A stretch of DNA of 64,000 bases, taken from contig CP061009.1 in assembly GCA_025808375.1 (NCBI GenBank), positions 1,116,001-1,180,000 on the forward strand, written 5' to 3'. Shown here one piece after another: positions 35,437 through 43,909 of this stretch. The position numbers and the translations under genes were made by a program. The DNA is from Duncaniella muricolitica (GTDB lineage: Bacteria > Bacteroidota > Bacteroidia > Bacteroidales > Muribaculaceae). The notes under the pieces are model-generated. The model worked only from the letters and a program-made list of their open reading frames with translations, was not told the DNA's origin and searched no databases. Position 1 is the first letter of the stretch. Each line of letters begins with the position of its first letter.

Positions 35437-38400
35437 ATGTTAAGAATCTTATGTCTGGCTGCTGTGCTGGGCTGCATGACGATGCAGACCGGGGCAGCCA
35501 CCCATTATGAGCCTGAAGGCCGGTCGGCTGTGTGTGTCAACGGTTCGGCCCGTTACAACCGTGCCCTGTATGGAGCGCACAGCGGTTTCAGAATGGAGTG
35601 TAGCGACACTCCAGTGTTTGGAATATATCTTCCCACTATGGGGGGCCACCTCGAGTTCTCTCTTCCCGAGGGTGATTGTCGGGCCGTCTATACCCTCGGT
35701 CGCATGGATTACACGCAGGGTGGGGTGGAGATTGAGGCTCAGGTGCTCCGCTCGACAGACGCTGCGTTGTGGCGCATCACCAACACCACCGGCCGTACCG
35801 TCGATGTGCCTGTGACCTTTGGCGGTGTCAGCGGTAGAAAGTTCTATCGCGAGGGCGACCTCGGAGTGGATGCTCCCGACTGCTTCGACCTGAAGCCGGA
35901 ATATTGCGACGGCAATATCCTTTCAATCAAAGGTGATCGACTGTCGGTCGAATACGGCAAGAAAGAGCGCAAGACCGTGTGCCTCGTCATACCCGCCTCC
36001 AAGAGTGTGATTACGTCAGACAATATATATAAAGGAGAGATTACACTCCGCCCCGGCAAGAGTTGCATCGTGGCCTACTTCCCCTCCGACAAGCACTCCG
36101 ACGAGTCGCTTGACCTCCTCATGGCCCGAGCCGAGCGTGAGCGTGCCGAGCTGGCATCATCGCTTGAGATTTCCACTCCCGACCCATGGCTAAATCCCGT
36201 AGGTGGCGCGCTTGCCGTGGCAGCCGACGGCATCTGGAGCGGCAATGCGTGGCTTCACGGCTCGATAGGCTGGCGCACACCCCATCTCGGATGGCGCGGA
36301 GCCTATTGTGGCGATGCTCTGGGATGGCACGACCGCGCGCTGACCCATTTCGACACATATGCCGACAATCAGATTACCGACATCCCGGCTTCGCTCACAC
36401 ATCCCCGTCAGGACAAGAGCCAAAACATGGCCCGTGCCGAGAAGAAGTGGGGCACACCCATGTACAGCAACGGCTACATATGCCGTCGTCCCGGCAAAAA
36501 GACCGAGATGTCTCACTATGACATGAACATGGTGTATGCCGATGCGATGCTGCGCCACTTCATGCACACAGGCGACACAGTGTCCATGCGCCGACTCTTC
36601 CCCGTGCTCAAGCGTCATCTATCTTGGGAAAAACTCAATTTCGACCCTGACGTCGACCACCTGTATGACGCCTATTGCTGCATATGGGCTAGTGACGCGC
36701 TTTATTATAGCGGAGGTGCGGTGACCCACTCGTCGGCTTACAACTATTTTGCCAATCTCATGGCTGCTCGCGTGGCGCGTGCCATAGGCGAGGATGCTGC
36801 CCCTTATGAGGCTGAGGCTGCTGCCATATATGCTGCCATCGATTCGACCCTGTGGATGTCCGACAAGGGTTGCTGGGCCGAATACCGCGACCTTGGCGGA
36901 CATGAGCGTCTGCATCCCTATCCTGCGGTGTGGACTGTCTATCATGCCATCGACTCGCGCGTGGGTGATGAATTTAAGCGTTACGCGGCCACACGCTATG
37001 TCGACCGCGAAATTCCCCGCCTGCCTGTCAACGGCAGTGACTCGCTCTACACAATATCTACCACCAACTGGAAGCCTTACTCCTGGAGTATAAATAATGT
37101 GGCGATAGCCGAAGTCATGCACACCGCTCTTGCCTATTGGCAGGCTGGTCGTCCCGACGATGCCTACCGGCTGATGAAGGGTGTGGTGATTGACAATATG
37201 TACACCGGAGCCTCGCCTCTCAACTTCGGCCAGATAAGCTCCTACGATGCGGCCCGCGGCGAGTGTTACCGCGATTTTGCCGACCCTATAGGTGTATGGA
37301 GCCGAGCTGTAACCGAAGGTCTGTATGGACTGTCGCCCGACATGCTTGCCCGACAGCGCAGCCTGAGCATACGTCCCGGATTCCCCTCCTCTTGGGCCCA
37401 TGCTTCGTTTGCCATGGCCGACGTGGCCTACAGCTTCAGTCGCGAAGGTGATGTGGACACATATATTATAGAGCCGCGCAATTACGCCGATGCCAAGGTG
37501 ACTCTTACTGTCCCGGCTCTCGGACTGAGCGGTGTCACTGTCAACGGTAATCCGGCCCGGTGGGAAGTGACCGAAAATTCTATCGGTGAGCCGCGTGTCA
37601 CCGTCACACTGCCTGTCGGCAGCGATAAGAAGAGTGTCAGAATACATCGTTCAGCCTCGCGTACGGCCGTGCCTACCGGTGCAGTGCGCCGCGAAGGTCC
37701 GGTGTGTTTCACTGAGATGGCATCGGGATTGCTGCGATGGTGGCAACCGGCCGACAACGGCTTGGCCTCGGCCGACAATTCAGCCATATCACAGGCCATA
37801 GCCCGCACCGGCGACTTTGAGGCTGTCGAGCCTGCCAAATGCGAGCCCCTCGATCTTACCTCTCTTTACAATGCCTCCGTGTCCGACATCTTCGGCAACG
37901 AATATCTTTCGCCCCGTCCTGAAGTGACCACTCTTCAGATACCCGTGCAGGGCATCGGCGAATGGTGTCACCCCAAGCTCACCGCTGTGGTCGACGACTA
38001 CAATCTGCGTCAGCTCTCGCAGCAGGGCAATGGCCGTGTCAATCTGCTCGACATCCCGTTTGCCATGCCGGCCGAAGGACACAATGTGCTCTTTACAACT
38101 CTTTGGGACAACTATCCGACCTCTGCGGTAATCCCGTTGAACGGAAACGCCTCTCATCTCTACATGCTCATGGCCGGAAGCACCAACCATATGCAGTGGG
38201 GCATGGAGAACGCCCGTCTCACGGTGCGTTATGCCGACGGCTCGTCCGACACGGTGCCTCTGGTCAATCCCGTCAACTGGGCTCCGATAGAGCAGGATTT
38301 CTACACCGACCGCTATGCTTTCGCTCAGCCGGCCGGAGCCTCGCTTCCCTATCGTGTGCATCTGCGTTCGGGCGAAGTGTCGCGCAATCTCGGCGAGAAA

Positions 38401-38562
38401 CTCAAGCTCAAGGGACCCTATGACCGTAATATTCCCGGTGGTGCCGGCGTGCTGCTCGACATCCCCGTGGATCCGGCCAAGACCCTCGACCGACTTGAGT
38501 TTGAGACAATCTCTCACGACGTCGTGGCCGGAATCATGAGCGTGAGTCTGCAAAGACCGTAA
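35437..38562 (+). CDS. DUF4450 domain protein, secreted carbohydrate-active enzyme
   Basis: A 1041-residue exported protein. A signal peptide (MLRILCLAAVLGCMTMQTGAA) is followed by the DUF4450 opening (CVNGSARYNRALYGAHSGFR, about 32-51) in a beta-sandwich domain. An alpha/alpha-barrel region (about 240-660) includes GWRTPHLGWRGAYCGDALGWH and TTNWKPYSWSINNVAIAEVMH. C-terminal beta domains fill the rest. Proteins of this type occur in Bacteroidota pectin and rhamnogalacturonan loci; their reaction is not known to me. It begins 52 nt after the six-hairpin enzyme and 17 nt before GH106. Confidence 0.78.
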   Translation: MLRILCLAAVLGCMTMQTGAATHYEPEGRSAVCVNGSARYNRALYGAHSGFRMECSDTPVFGIYLPTMGGHLEFSLPEGDCRAVYTLGRMDYTQGGVEIEAQVLRSTDAALWRITNTTGRTVDVPVTFGGVSGRKFYREGDLGVDAPDCFDLKPEYCDGNILSIKGDRLSVEYGKKERKTVCLVIPASKSVITSDNIYKGEITLRPGKSCIVAYFPSDKHSDESLDLLMARAERERAELASSLEISTPDPWLNPVGGALAVAADGIWSGNAWLHGSIGWRTPHLGWRGAYCGDALGWHDRALTHFDTYADNQITDIPASLTHPRQDKSQNMARAEKKWGTPMYSNGYICRRPGKKTEMSHYDMNMVYADAMLRHFMHTGDTVSMRRLFPVLKRHLSWEKLNFDPDVDHLYDAYCCIWASDALYYSGGAVTHSSAYNYFANLMAARVARAIGEDAAPYEAEAAAIYAAIDSTLWMSDKGCWAEYRDLGGHERLHPYPAVWTVYHAIDSRVGDEFKRYAATRYVDREIPRLPVNGSDSLYTISTTNWKPYSWSINNVAIAEVMHTALAYWQAGRPDDAYRLMKGVVIDNMYTGASPLNFGQISSYDAARGECYRDFADPIGVWSRAVTEGLYGLSPDMLARQRSLSIRPGFPSSWAHASFAMADVAYSFSREGDVDTYIIEPRNYADAKVTLTVPALGLSGVTVNGNPARWEVTENSIGEPRVTVTLPVGSDKKSVRIHRSASRTAVPTGAVRREGPVCFTEMASGLLRWWQPADNGLASADNSAISQAIARTGDFEAVEPAKCEPLDLTSLYNASVSDIFGNEYLSPRPEVTTLQIPVQGIGEWCHPKLTAVVDDYNLRQLSQQGNGRVNLLDIPFAMPAEGHNVLFTTLWDNYPTSAVIPLNGNASHLYMLMAGSTNHMQWGMENARLTVRYADGSSDTVPLVNPVNWAPIEQDFYTDRYAFAQPAGASLPYRVHLRSGEVSRNLGEKLKLKGPYDRNIPGGAGVLLDIPVDPAKTLDRLEFETISHDVVAGIMSVSLQRP

Positions 38563-38579
38563 ACGAAAATTTTTCAGGA

Positions 38580-41222
38580 ATGAAACTTAGACATTTGACA
38601 TATATCGCCGCTCTGCTCGGCGCGAGCCAGTTGTCGGCCACCTCTCCCATTGTGGACTGGTATCCCGAGACGGTCGAGAACCGCCCGTTTGTGAGATGGT
38701 GGTGGCATGGCAGCGCGGTCGACTCGACCGGCATCACTTATAATCTCGAGGAGTTTGCCAGGCAGGGCCTTGGCGGAGTCGAGATTACCCCTATCTATGG
38801 GGTGAAAAACAACGAGGCCAACGATATACCCTACTTGTCAGACCGTTGGATGGACATGCTCGGCCACACCGTGAGCGAGGCTGCGCGTCTGGGCCTGCAG
38901 GTCGACATGAACAACGGCACCGGCTGGCCCTTCGGTGGCCCCGAAGTCACTCCCGAACACAGCGCGCGCAAACTCGTTACCCGTAAGTGGAGTGTGGCCC
39001 CGGGCTCTACACTCGAGGTGACACTCGACCGTCCCGACAAGCAGCCCGACGCGACACTCCAGCGTGTGGTGGCCGTCTCGGCCTCGCGTTCGCTCGATAT
39101 TTCGGGCAAAGTCAAGAAAGGCACTCTCAAGTGGAAAGCCCCCAAGGGTGCCGACTGGACAGTCTATGCCATCTTCTCGGGCCGCACCTATCAGAAAGTG
39201 AAGCGTGCCGCTCCGGGTGGAGTGGGGCTCGTGGTCAATCATTACGACAGTGTGGCCGTCAAGCATTATCTCGACCGTTTCGACCGGGCTTTTGCCGGCC
39301 GTGAGTGGATGATGCCCAATACTTTTTTCAACGATTCATACGAGGTCTACGGTTCTGACTGGAGCGACGGACTGCTTGAGGAGTTCAATAAAGAACACGG
39401 CTACCGACTCGAGCTGTGCATAGCCGACCTGCTCGGCGACAACGGCGAGAGCCCCCGCAGAGCCAAACTGTTGCACGACTACCGTATGACTCTCGCGCGC
39501 ATACTCGAGGAGAACTTCACCCGCGTGTGGACCGACTGGGCTCACTCTCACGGCGCGCGCATACGCAATCAGTCTCACGGCTCGCCGGCCAATATCATAG
39601 ACCTCTATGCCATGGTCGACATCCCCGAGTGCGAATCGTTCGGCCAGACAGCCTTTGACATACCCGGCCTCCCCGACTCCGGACCTACACGTCCCAGCGA
39701 CGCGGCCCCCTCGGTGCTGAAATTTGCCTCCTCGGCCGCACATCTGGCCGGCAAGCCGCTTACGTCGGCCGAGACCCTGACCTGGCTCACCGAGCATTTC
39801 CGCACATCGCTCGCCCGCTGCAAGCCCGAGATTGACCAGATGCTCTGTTCGGGTGTCAATCACGTGTACTTTCACGGAGCGGCTTATTCGCCCAAGGACG
39901 CTCCGTTCCCCGGTCGGCTTTTCTATGCCGCCATCAACATGTCGCCCACCGCATCGCTGTGGGAGGATGCCTCCGGACTGTTTGCCTACATCTCGCGCAT
40001 ACAGGCCTTCATGAGTGCCGGCAAGCCCGACAACGATGTGCTGCTCTATTTCCCTTACGAGGAGATTATCACCCGGCGCGGTGGCGGACACTATCTGATG
40101 TTTGACATTCACAAGATGGACCGCGTGATGCCCGACGTCAAGCAATGGGTGGCCGACATAATGGCCGCCGGATATGATGTGGACTATCTATCCGACCGTC
40201 TTGTCGACTCGCTTGCAGTCACCCCCGACGGACGGCTGCTCTCGCGCGGCGGCAACCGCTACCGGGCCGTGATAGTGCCCGAGGTGGAGCATATGCCCGC
40301 CGCGACAGTGGAGCGTCTCAGGCAGATGGCCGCCGACGGTGCCAAAGTGATATTCACGTCCGACGTGGCTTCGGCTGCAGCCTCGCTTTCCGCTAATCCC
40401 GAACCGTTGAGAAAGCAGGGTATATCTATGCTCAGGCGTGTCAACGAGTGTGGCGGTCATAATTATTTCCTCTCCGTGTTGCGCGACACCGTCATAGACG
40501 GCTGGGTGAGAATAGCCACAGATGCCCCCCATGTCATGATATTCGACCCCGTAACCGGCCGTCGCGGTGTGGCCGAGAGTCGTCCTGCCGCCGAGAAGGG
40601 ATATACCGACGTGCGCCTGCAGATGGAGGCCGGACAGTCGTTGCTCCTGAAGACTTTCCCGACCCCTGTCAAAGCCGATTCTTGGCGTTATGTTGAGCGT
40701 CGTGGTGAGCCGGTGGAGATAGCCTCGGGCTGGAGCATAAGTTTCCCCAAGAGCGACCCGCCCATAGAAGGGACTTTTGCCACCGATACGCTTGTCGACT
40801 GGACCCGTCTGCCTGATGACCGCGCCGCCATAAATGCCGGCACAGGACGTTACAGCGTGACTGTCGAATTGCCCGACACTTTCTCGGCCGACGGCTGGAT
40901 GCTCGACCTCGGCGATGTGAGAGAAAGCGCGCGGGTGAGAGTCAACGGCCGCGAGGCCGGATGTGTGTGGAGTGTGCCGATGCAGATTGAGGTCGGCCAC
41001 CTGCTTCGTCCCGGCAAAAATGAGATATTGGTCGATGTGACCAATCTTCAGGCCAACCGCATAGCCGACTATGAGCGCAGAGGCGTGGTGTGGCGGGTGT
41101 TCAAGGATGCCAATATCGCTAGCGTCACCAATGCCAAGTCGTTCAGTTTCGGCGACTGGGACACAGTGCCCTCCGGACTCAACTCGAGCGTGAGACTGAT
41201 ACCATTGTATTACAGCAAATAA
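38580..41222 (+). CDS. GH106 family alpha-L-rhamnosidase, secreted
   Basis: An 880-residue exported enzyme expected to release L-rhamnose from rhamnogalacturonan or its side chains. The signal peptide covers about residues 1-21. GH106 signatures follow: NRPFVRWWWHGSAVD, LEEFARQGLGGVEITPIYG, MNNGTGWPFGGPEVTPE and RCKPEIDQMLCSGVNHVYFHG. The C-terminal galactose-binding-like domain contains DLGDVRESARVRVNGREAG. The length fits GH106 (about 850-1100). It lies between the DUF4450 gene (17 nt) and the GH105 gene (14 nt). Confidence 0.92.
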   Translation: MKLRHLTYIAALLGASQLSATSPIVDWYPETVENRPFVRWWWHGSAVDSTGITYNLEEFARQGLGGVEITPIYGVKNNEANDIPYLSDRWMDMLGHTVSEAARLGLQVDMNNGTGWPFGGPEVTPEHSARKLVTRKWSVAPGSTLEVTLDRPDKQPDATLQRVVAVSASRSLDISGKVKKGTLKWKAPKGADWTVYAIFSGRTYQKVKRAAPGGVGLVVNHYDSVAVKHYLDRFDRAFAGREWMMPNTFFNDSYEVYGSDWSDGLLEEFNKEHGYRLELCIADLLGDNGESPRRAKLLHDYRMTLARILEENFTRVWTDWAHSHGARIRNQSHGSPANIIDLYAMVDIPECESFGQTAFDIPGLPDSGPTRPSDAAPSVLKFASSAAHLAGKPLTSAETLTWLTEHFRTSLARCKPEIDQMLCSGVNHVYFHGAAYSPKDAPFPGRLFYAAINMSPTASLWEDASGLFAYISRIQAFMSAGKPDNDVLLYFPYEEIITRRGGGHYLMFDIHKMDRVMPDVKQWVADIMAAGYDVDYLSDRLVDSLAVTPDGRLLSRGGNRYRAVIVPEVEHMPAATVERLRQMAADGAKVIFTSDVASAAASLSANPEPLRKQGISMLRRVNECGGHNYFLSVLRDTVIDGWVRIATDAPHVMIFDPVTGRRGVAESRPAAEKGYTDVRLQMEAGQSLLLKTFPTPVKADSWRYVERRGEPVEIASGWSISFPKSDPPIEGTFATDTLVDWTRLPDDRAAINAGTGRYSVTVELPDTFSADGWMLDLGDVRESARVRVNGREAGCVWSVPMQIEVGHLLRPGKNEILVDVTNLQANRIADYERRGVVWRVFKDANIASVTNAKSFSFGDWDTVPSGLNSSVRLIPLYYSK

Positions 41223-41236
41223 TAAAATCGATACAT

Positions 41237-42376
41237 ATGAAAAAGATTCTATCCAAATGTTTAATCGCAGCGGTGGCATTTCTGTCAGCCATGCCTGTGG
41301 CAGCCGAAGAGCTCCAGCCGCGTGCCGAGATTCTCAACACTCTTGTCAAAGTCAATGACCATTATCTGAAAAAACACCCCGACCCACTGCTTGGCATACC
41401 CTATTACTCGCGTAAAAAGGTCTATGAAGCCAACATCTGGACCCGTGCGGTATATTTCGAGGGACTGATGGCCCTGCATTCCATATATCCCGACAACAGA
41501 TATTACGATTATGCCTACTCGTGGGCCGACGGCTTCAAGTGGGGTATGCGTCGTGATGACTCCACCACCCGCAATGCCGACAATTATTGCGCCGCACAGG
41601 TCTACATCGACCTCTATCGTCTCACCCCGCGTCCCGAAATGCTCACCAAGACCAAGGCGACAATGAACATGCTCGTCAACACTCCTCAGGTTGACGACTG
41701 GACATGGATTGACGCCATACAGATGGGCATGCCTATCCTTGCCAAACTCTCGGCCACTACAGGCGACCCCCGATATGCCGAGAAAGCCTACGAGATGTAT
41801 TCCTGGACCCGCAACACCCTCGCCGGCGGTCTTTACAACAAGAAAGATGGCCTGTGGTGGCGCGACGCCGACTTTGTGCCCCCCTACAAGGAGCCAAACG
41901 GCAAAGACTGCTATTGGTCGCGCGGTAACGGTTGGGTCGTGGCTGCTCTCGTGAGAGTACTTGACGAGATTCCTGCTGATGACCCCCACCGCAAAGAGTA
42001 TGAGAAAGACCTTCAGGACATGTGTGCCGCGCTTGTGAAATGTCAGCGTGAGGACGGCTTCTGGAACGTATCGCTCCACGACCCCTCCAATTTCGGCGGC
42101 AAGGAAGTGACAGGCACCGCTCTCTTCGTCTACGGCATGGCATATGGCGTGCGCAACGGCATTCTTGACCGTGACAAATACATGCCCGTAATAACCAAGG
42201 CGTGGAACGCTATGGCCAAAGAAGCCGTGCACCCCAACGGTTATCTCGGCTATGTCCAGGGCACCGGCAAAGAGCCCAAGGACGGCCAGCCCGTAGCCTA
42301 CGATTCCAAGCCCGACTTTGACGATTACGGCACAGGCTGCTTCCTTCTCGCCGGCTCGGAAGTATACAAACTGTAA
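41237..42376 (+). CDS. GH105 unsaturated rhamnogalacturonyl hydrolase
   Basis: Removes the unsaturated galacturonic acid left on pectin fragments by lyases, giving the substrate of KduI. A signal peptide (MKKILSKCLIAAVAFLSAMPVAA) makes it periplasmic. The alpha/alpha-barrel carries NADNYCAAQVYIDLY, DDWTWIDAIQMGMPIL (with the Asp expected to be the general acid), WSRGNGWVVAALVRVL and the closing DYGTGCFLLAGSEVYKL. At 379 residues it is the normal length. It is the last gene of the enzyme operon, which ends in a strong terminator. Confidence 0.93.
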   Translation: MKKILSKCLIAAVAFLSAMPVAAEELQPRAEILNTLVKVNDHYLKKHPDPLLGIPYYSRKKVYEANIWTRAVYFEGLMALHSIYPDNRYYDYAYSWADGFKWGMRRDDSTTRNADNYCAAQVYIDLYRLTPRPEMLTKTKATMNMLVNTPQVDDWTWIDAIQMGMPILAKLSATTGDPRYAEKAYEMYSWTRNTLAGGLYNKKDGLWWRDADFVPPYKEPNGKDCYWSRGNGWVVAALVRVLDEIPADDPHRKEYEKDLQDMCAALVKCQREDGFWNVSLHDPSNFGGKEVTGTALFVYGMAYGVRNGILDRDKYMPVITKAWNAMAKEAVHPNGYLGYVQGTGKEPKDGQPVAYDSKPDFDDYGTGCFLLAGSEVYKL

Positions 42377-42427
42377 CACACCGCTCAGACTGAATCACAA
42401 CATACCTGAGCTTCCGTTTCAGGAATA

Positions 42428-42466
42428 AAAAAGAGCATCAAGCCATCAAGGCTCGATGCTCTTTTT
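42428..42466 (+). terminator. Terminator of the rhamnogalacturonan enzyme operon
   Basis: AAAAAGAGCATC (42428-42439) pairs perfectly with GATGCTCTTTTT (42455-42466), with a 15-nt loop. Confidence 0.88.
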
Positions 42467-42521
42467 ATATATCCCCTTTTTTATATATTCCCTCTGCGTT
42501 ATCTCCTCATTGACATAATAT

Positions 42522-42561
42522 AAAACTTATGTTTCTTTTGTCCTTTTGAAACTTTTGTATC
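42522..42561. repeat. Solitary arm of the AAAAGGACAAAAG repeat family
   Basis: These 40 nt are identical to the right arm of repeat C (23157-23196), but no complementary left arm is present. The segment TCCTTTTGTATCTC right after it repeats the arm's end. It lies between two unrelated terminators, so it is not needed for termination here. Confidence 0.8.
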
Positions 42562-42598
42562 TCCTTTTGTATCTCTAATTCAAGGTAGATATAAAAAA

Positions 42599-42630
42599 AA
42601 GATGCTGTACCTGGCTTGGCACAGCATCTT
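42599..42630 (-). terminator. Terminator of the C40 peptidase gene
   Basis: AAGATGCTGT (42599-42608) and ACAGCATCTT (42621-42630) form a perfect 10-bp stem. On the minus strand it is followed by a run of eight T. Confidence 0.85.
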
Positions 42631-42675
42631 ACAAAACTCTCTCTATGTTTTTATTAATGTCTGTTGTCGGTGAGA

Positions 42676-43305
42676 TCAGATGGAACCGATGATACGTTTG
42701 GCTCCGATGTAGTGGCGTGAGTAGTAGCCGTTGTCGGGGAAATTCTGGTATACTACCCCTTTCTTGGAGGAAGAAGCGTGGATGAAGCGGCACGAACCGT
42801 CTTCGTTGACATCGACCACCATGGCCACGTGGCCTACGCGGTCTTTGCCGCTTGAGCGGCTTGAAAAGAAGAGGAGGTCGCCGGGCTTGAGCTCGTCTTT
42901 CTCTACGCGTTCGCCCTGAAGATACTGGCTGCGTGAGTCGCGGTGGAGATTGAATCCGAAGTTGCGGAACACATAGCCTACAAATCCCGAGCAGTCAAAC
43001 TGTTTGGGGCCTGCCGCACCGAGGCGATAACGTGTGCCGAGAAAAGTGGCTGCGAAATCTTTCATCTTGTCGATGAGTTCGGTCGAATCGTCCGAAGCGG
43101 CTGTCTCGCCTTCAAAGATTGCGAAAGGTGAGTTTTCGCGCGCACTTTCATAGGCGTGTCTCACGAGAGCTTCCGATGTGTCCACTACACTTTTGAAGTG
43201 GTTGGCCGGAAGAGGGTAACCGTTTACCGAAGGTTCTGCGCCGGCCATCGCTGTGCATGCTATGGTTGTTATTATTGCGAGTATGTATCTGGTGTATCGT
43301 GTCAT
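42676..43305 (-). CDS. C40 (NlpC/P60) peptidoglycan peptidase
   Basis: A 210-residue exported cell-wall hydrolase that cuts peptide stems. The signal peptide is MTRYTRYILAIITTIACTAMAGA. The NlpC/P60 domain (about 85-205) has catalytic Cys in FDCSGFVGYVF, His in VGHVAMVVD and a third polar site in FIHASSS. The ATG at 43305 is chosen because the promoter at 43395-43426 starts transcription near 43388, which rules out the longest frame from 43443, and because it opens directly on the signal peptide; ATGs at 43335 is also possible. It stands alone with its own promoter and terminator. Confidence 0.9.
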   Translation of the reverse strand: MTRYTRYILAIITTIACTAMAGAEPSVNGYPLPANHFKSVVDTSEALVRHAYESARENSPFAIFEGETAASDDSTELIDKMKDFAATFLGTRYRLGAAGPKQFDCSGFVGYVFRNFGFNLHRDSRSQYLQGERVEKDELKPGDLLFFSSRSSGKDRVGHVAMVVDVNEDGSCRFIHASSSKKGVVYQNFPDNGYYSRHYIGAKRIIGSI

Positions 43306-43394
43306 GGATTGGTTGCTGCCCTGAGGGGCTTGCATGTTGATGATTATTAAAAATTGGTTTGTACATTCATTCGCCTTTTTCGAAGAATGCATTG

Positions 43395-43426
43395 CAAAGT
43401 TACGCTTTTTTGTCGTGGCGGCCAAA
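43395..43426 (-). promoter_or_regulatory. Promoter of the C40 peptidase gene
   Basis: On the minus strand: TTTG at 43423-43426, 20-nt spacer, TAACTTTG at 43395-43402. This is a full consensus match. Confidence 0.78.
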
Positions 43427-43827
43427 TCGCAATTGATTGACAATCCTCCTATTATGTTAATAGAAAAGATTCTTTACGCTTGGTAACTCCTTTTAGCACT
43501 TTGTGTGCAGAATGTTAATAAAATAGCTGTTTTTGCGATTTTGTATACAATATTTTACAAAATTTCACACGCAAATGCACACATTGCCTCCGAGTGTGCT
43601 TTAATAAATATTTATTTGGCTGAGCTTGTCGAGTAACATGTGTTAAAATTATGATTTGACTACTGTCGGCTATAGGGCTGAATAACAGAGGTAAATCATG
43701 GTTTAGTGAAAATGGTGTATTTTACAATAATTTTCATATTTTAACTAAATGAGGCTCCTATAATACATAGTGTATCGCGCTGCTTTTGGGGGATAAAATG
43801 GGCTATAAAAAAATATATTATAGCTTT
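43427..43827. other. 400-nt AT-rich gap between divergent promoters
   Basis: No gene is seen. It holds an ATTTTGTA...TACAAAAT inverted repeat near 43541-43563 and a 12-bp palindrome TAACATGTGTTA at 43634-43645 that could be a regulator site. The flanking genes are transcribed away from it. Confidence 0.45.
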
Positions 43828-43859
43828 TTTGAATTATTGATTTCTTTTTGTTATTTTTG
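43828..43859 (+). promoter_or_regulatory. Promoter of pfp
   Basis: TTTG at 43828-43831, 20-nt spacer, TATTTTTG at 43852-43859. The transcript would start near 43866, about 44 nt before the ATG. Confidence 0.75.
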
Positions 43860-43909
43860 CGGGTGATTTTTCAAGCAAAAATATACAAATTACATCAATA
43901 TCTAAGATA

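Noticed and set aside
43630..43650. TAACATGTGTTA palindrome as a defined regulator site
   Set aside because: A 12-bp palindrome occurs often by chance in AT-rich gaps, and it is not placed next to either promoter.
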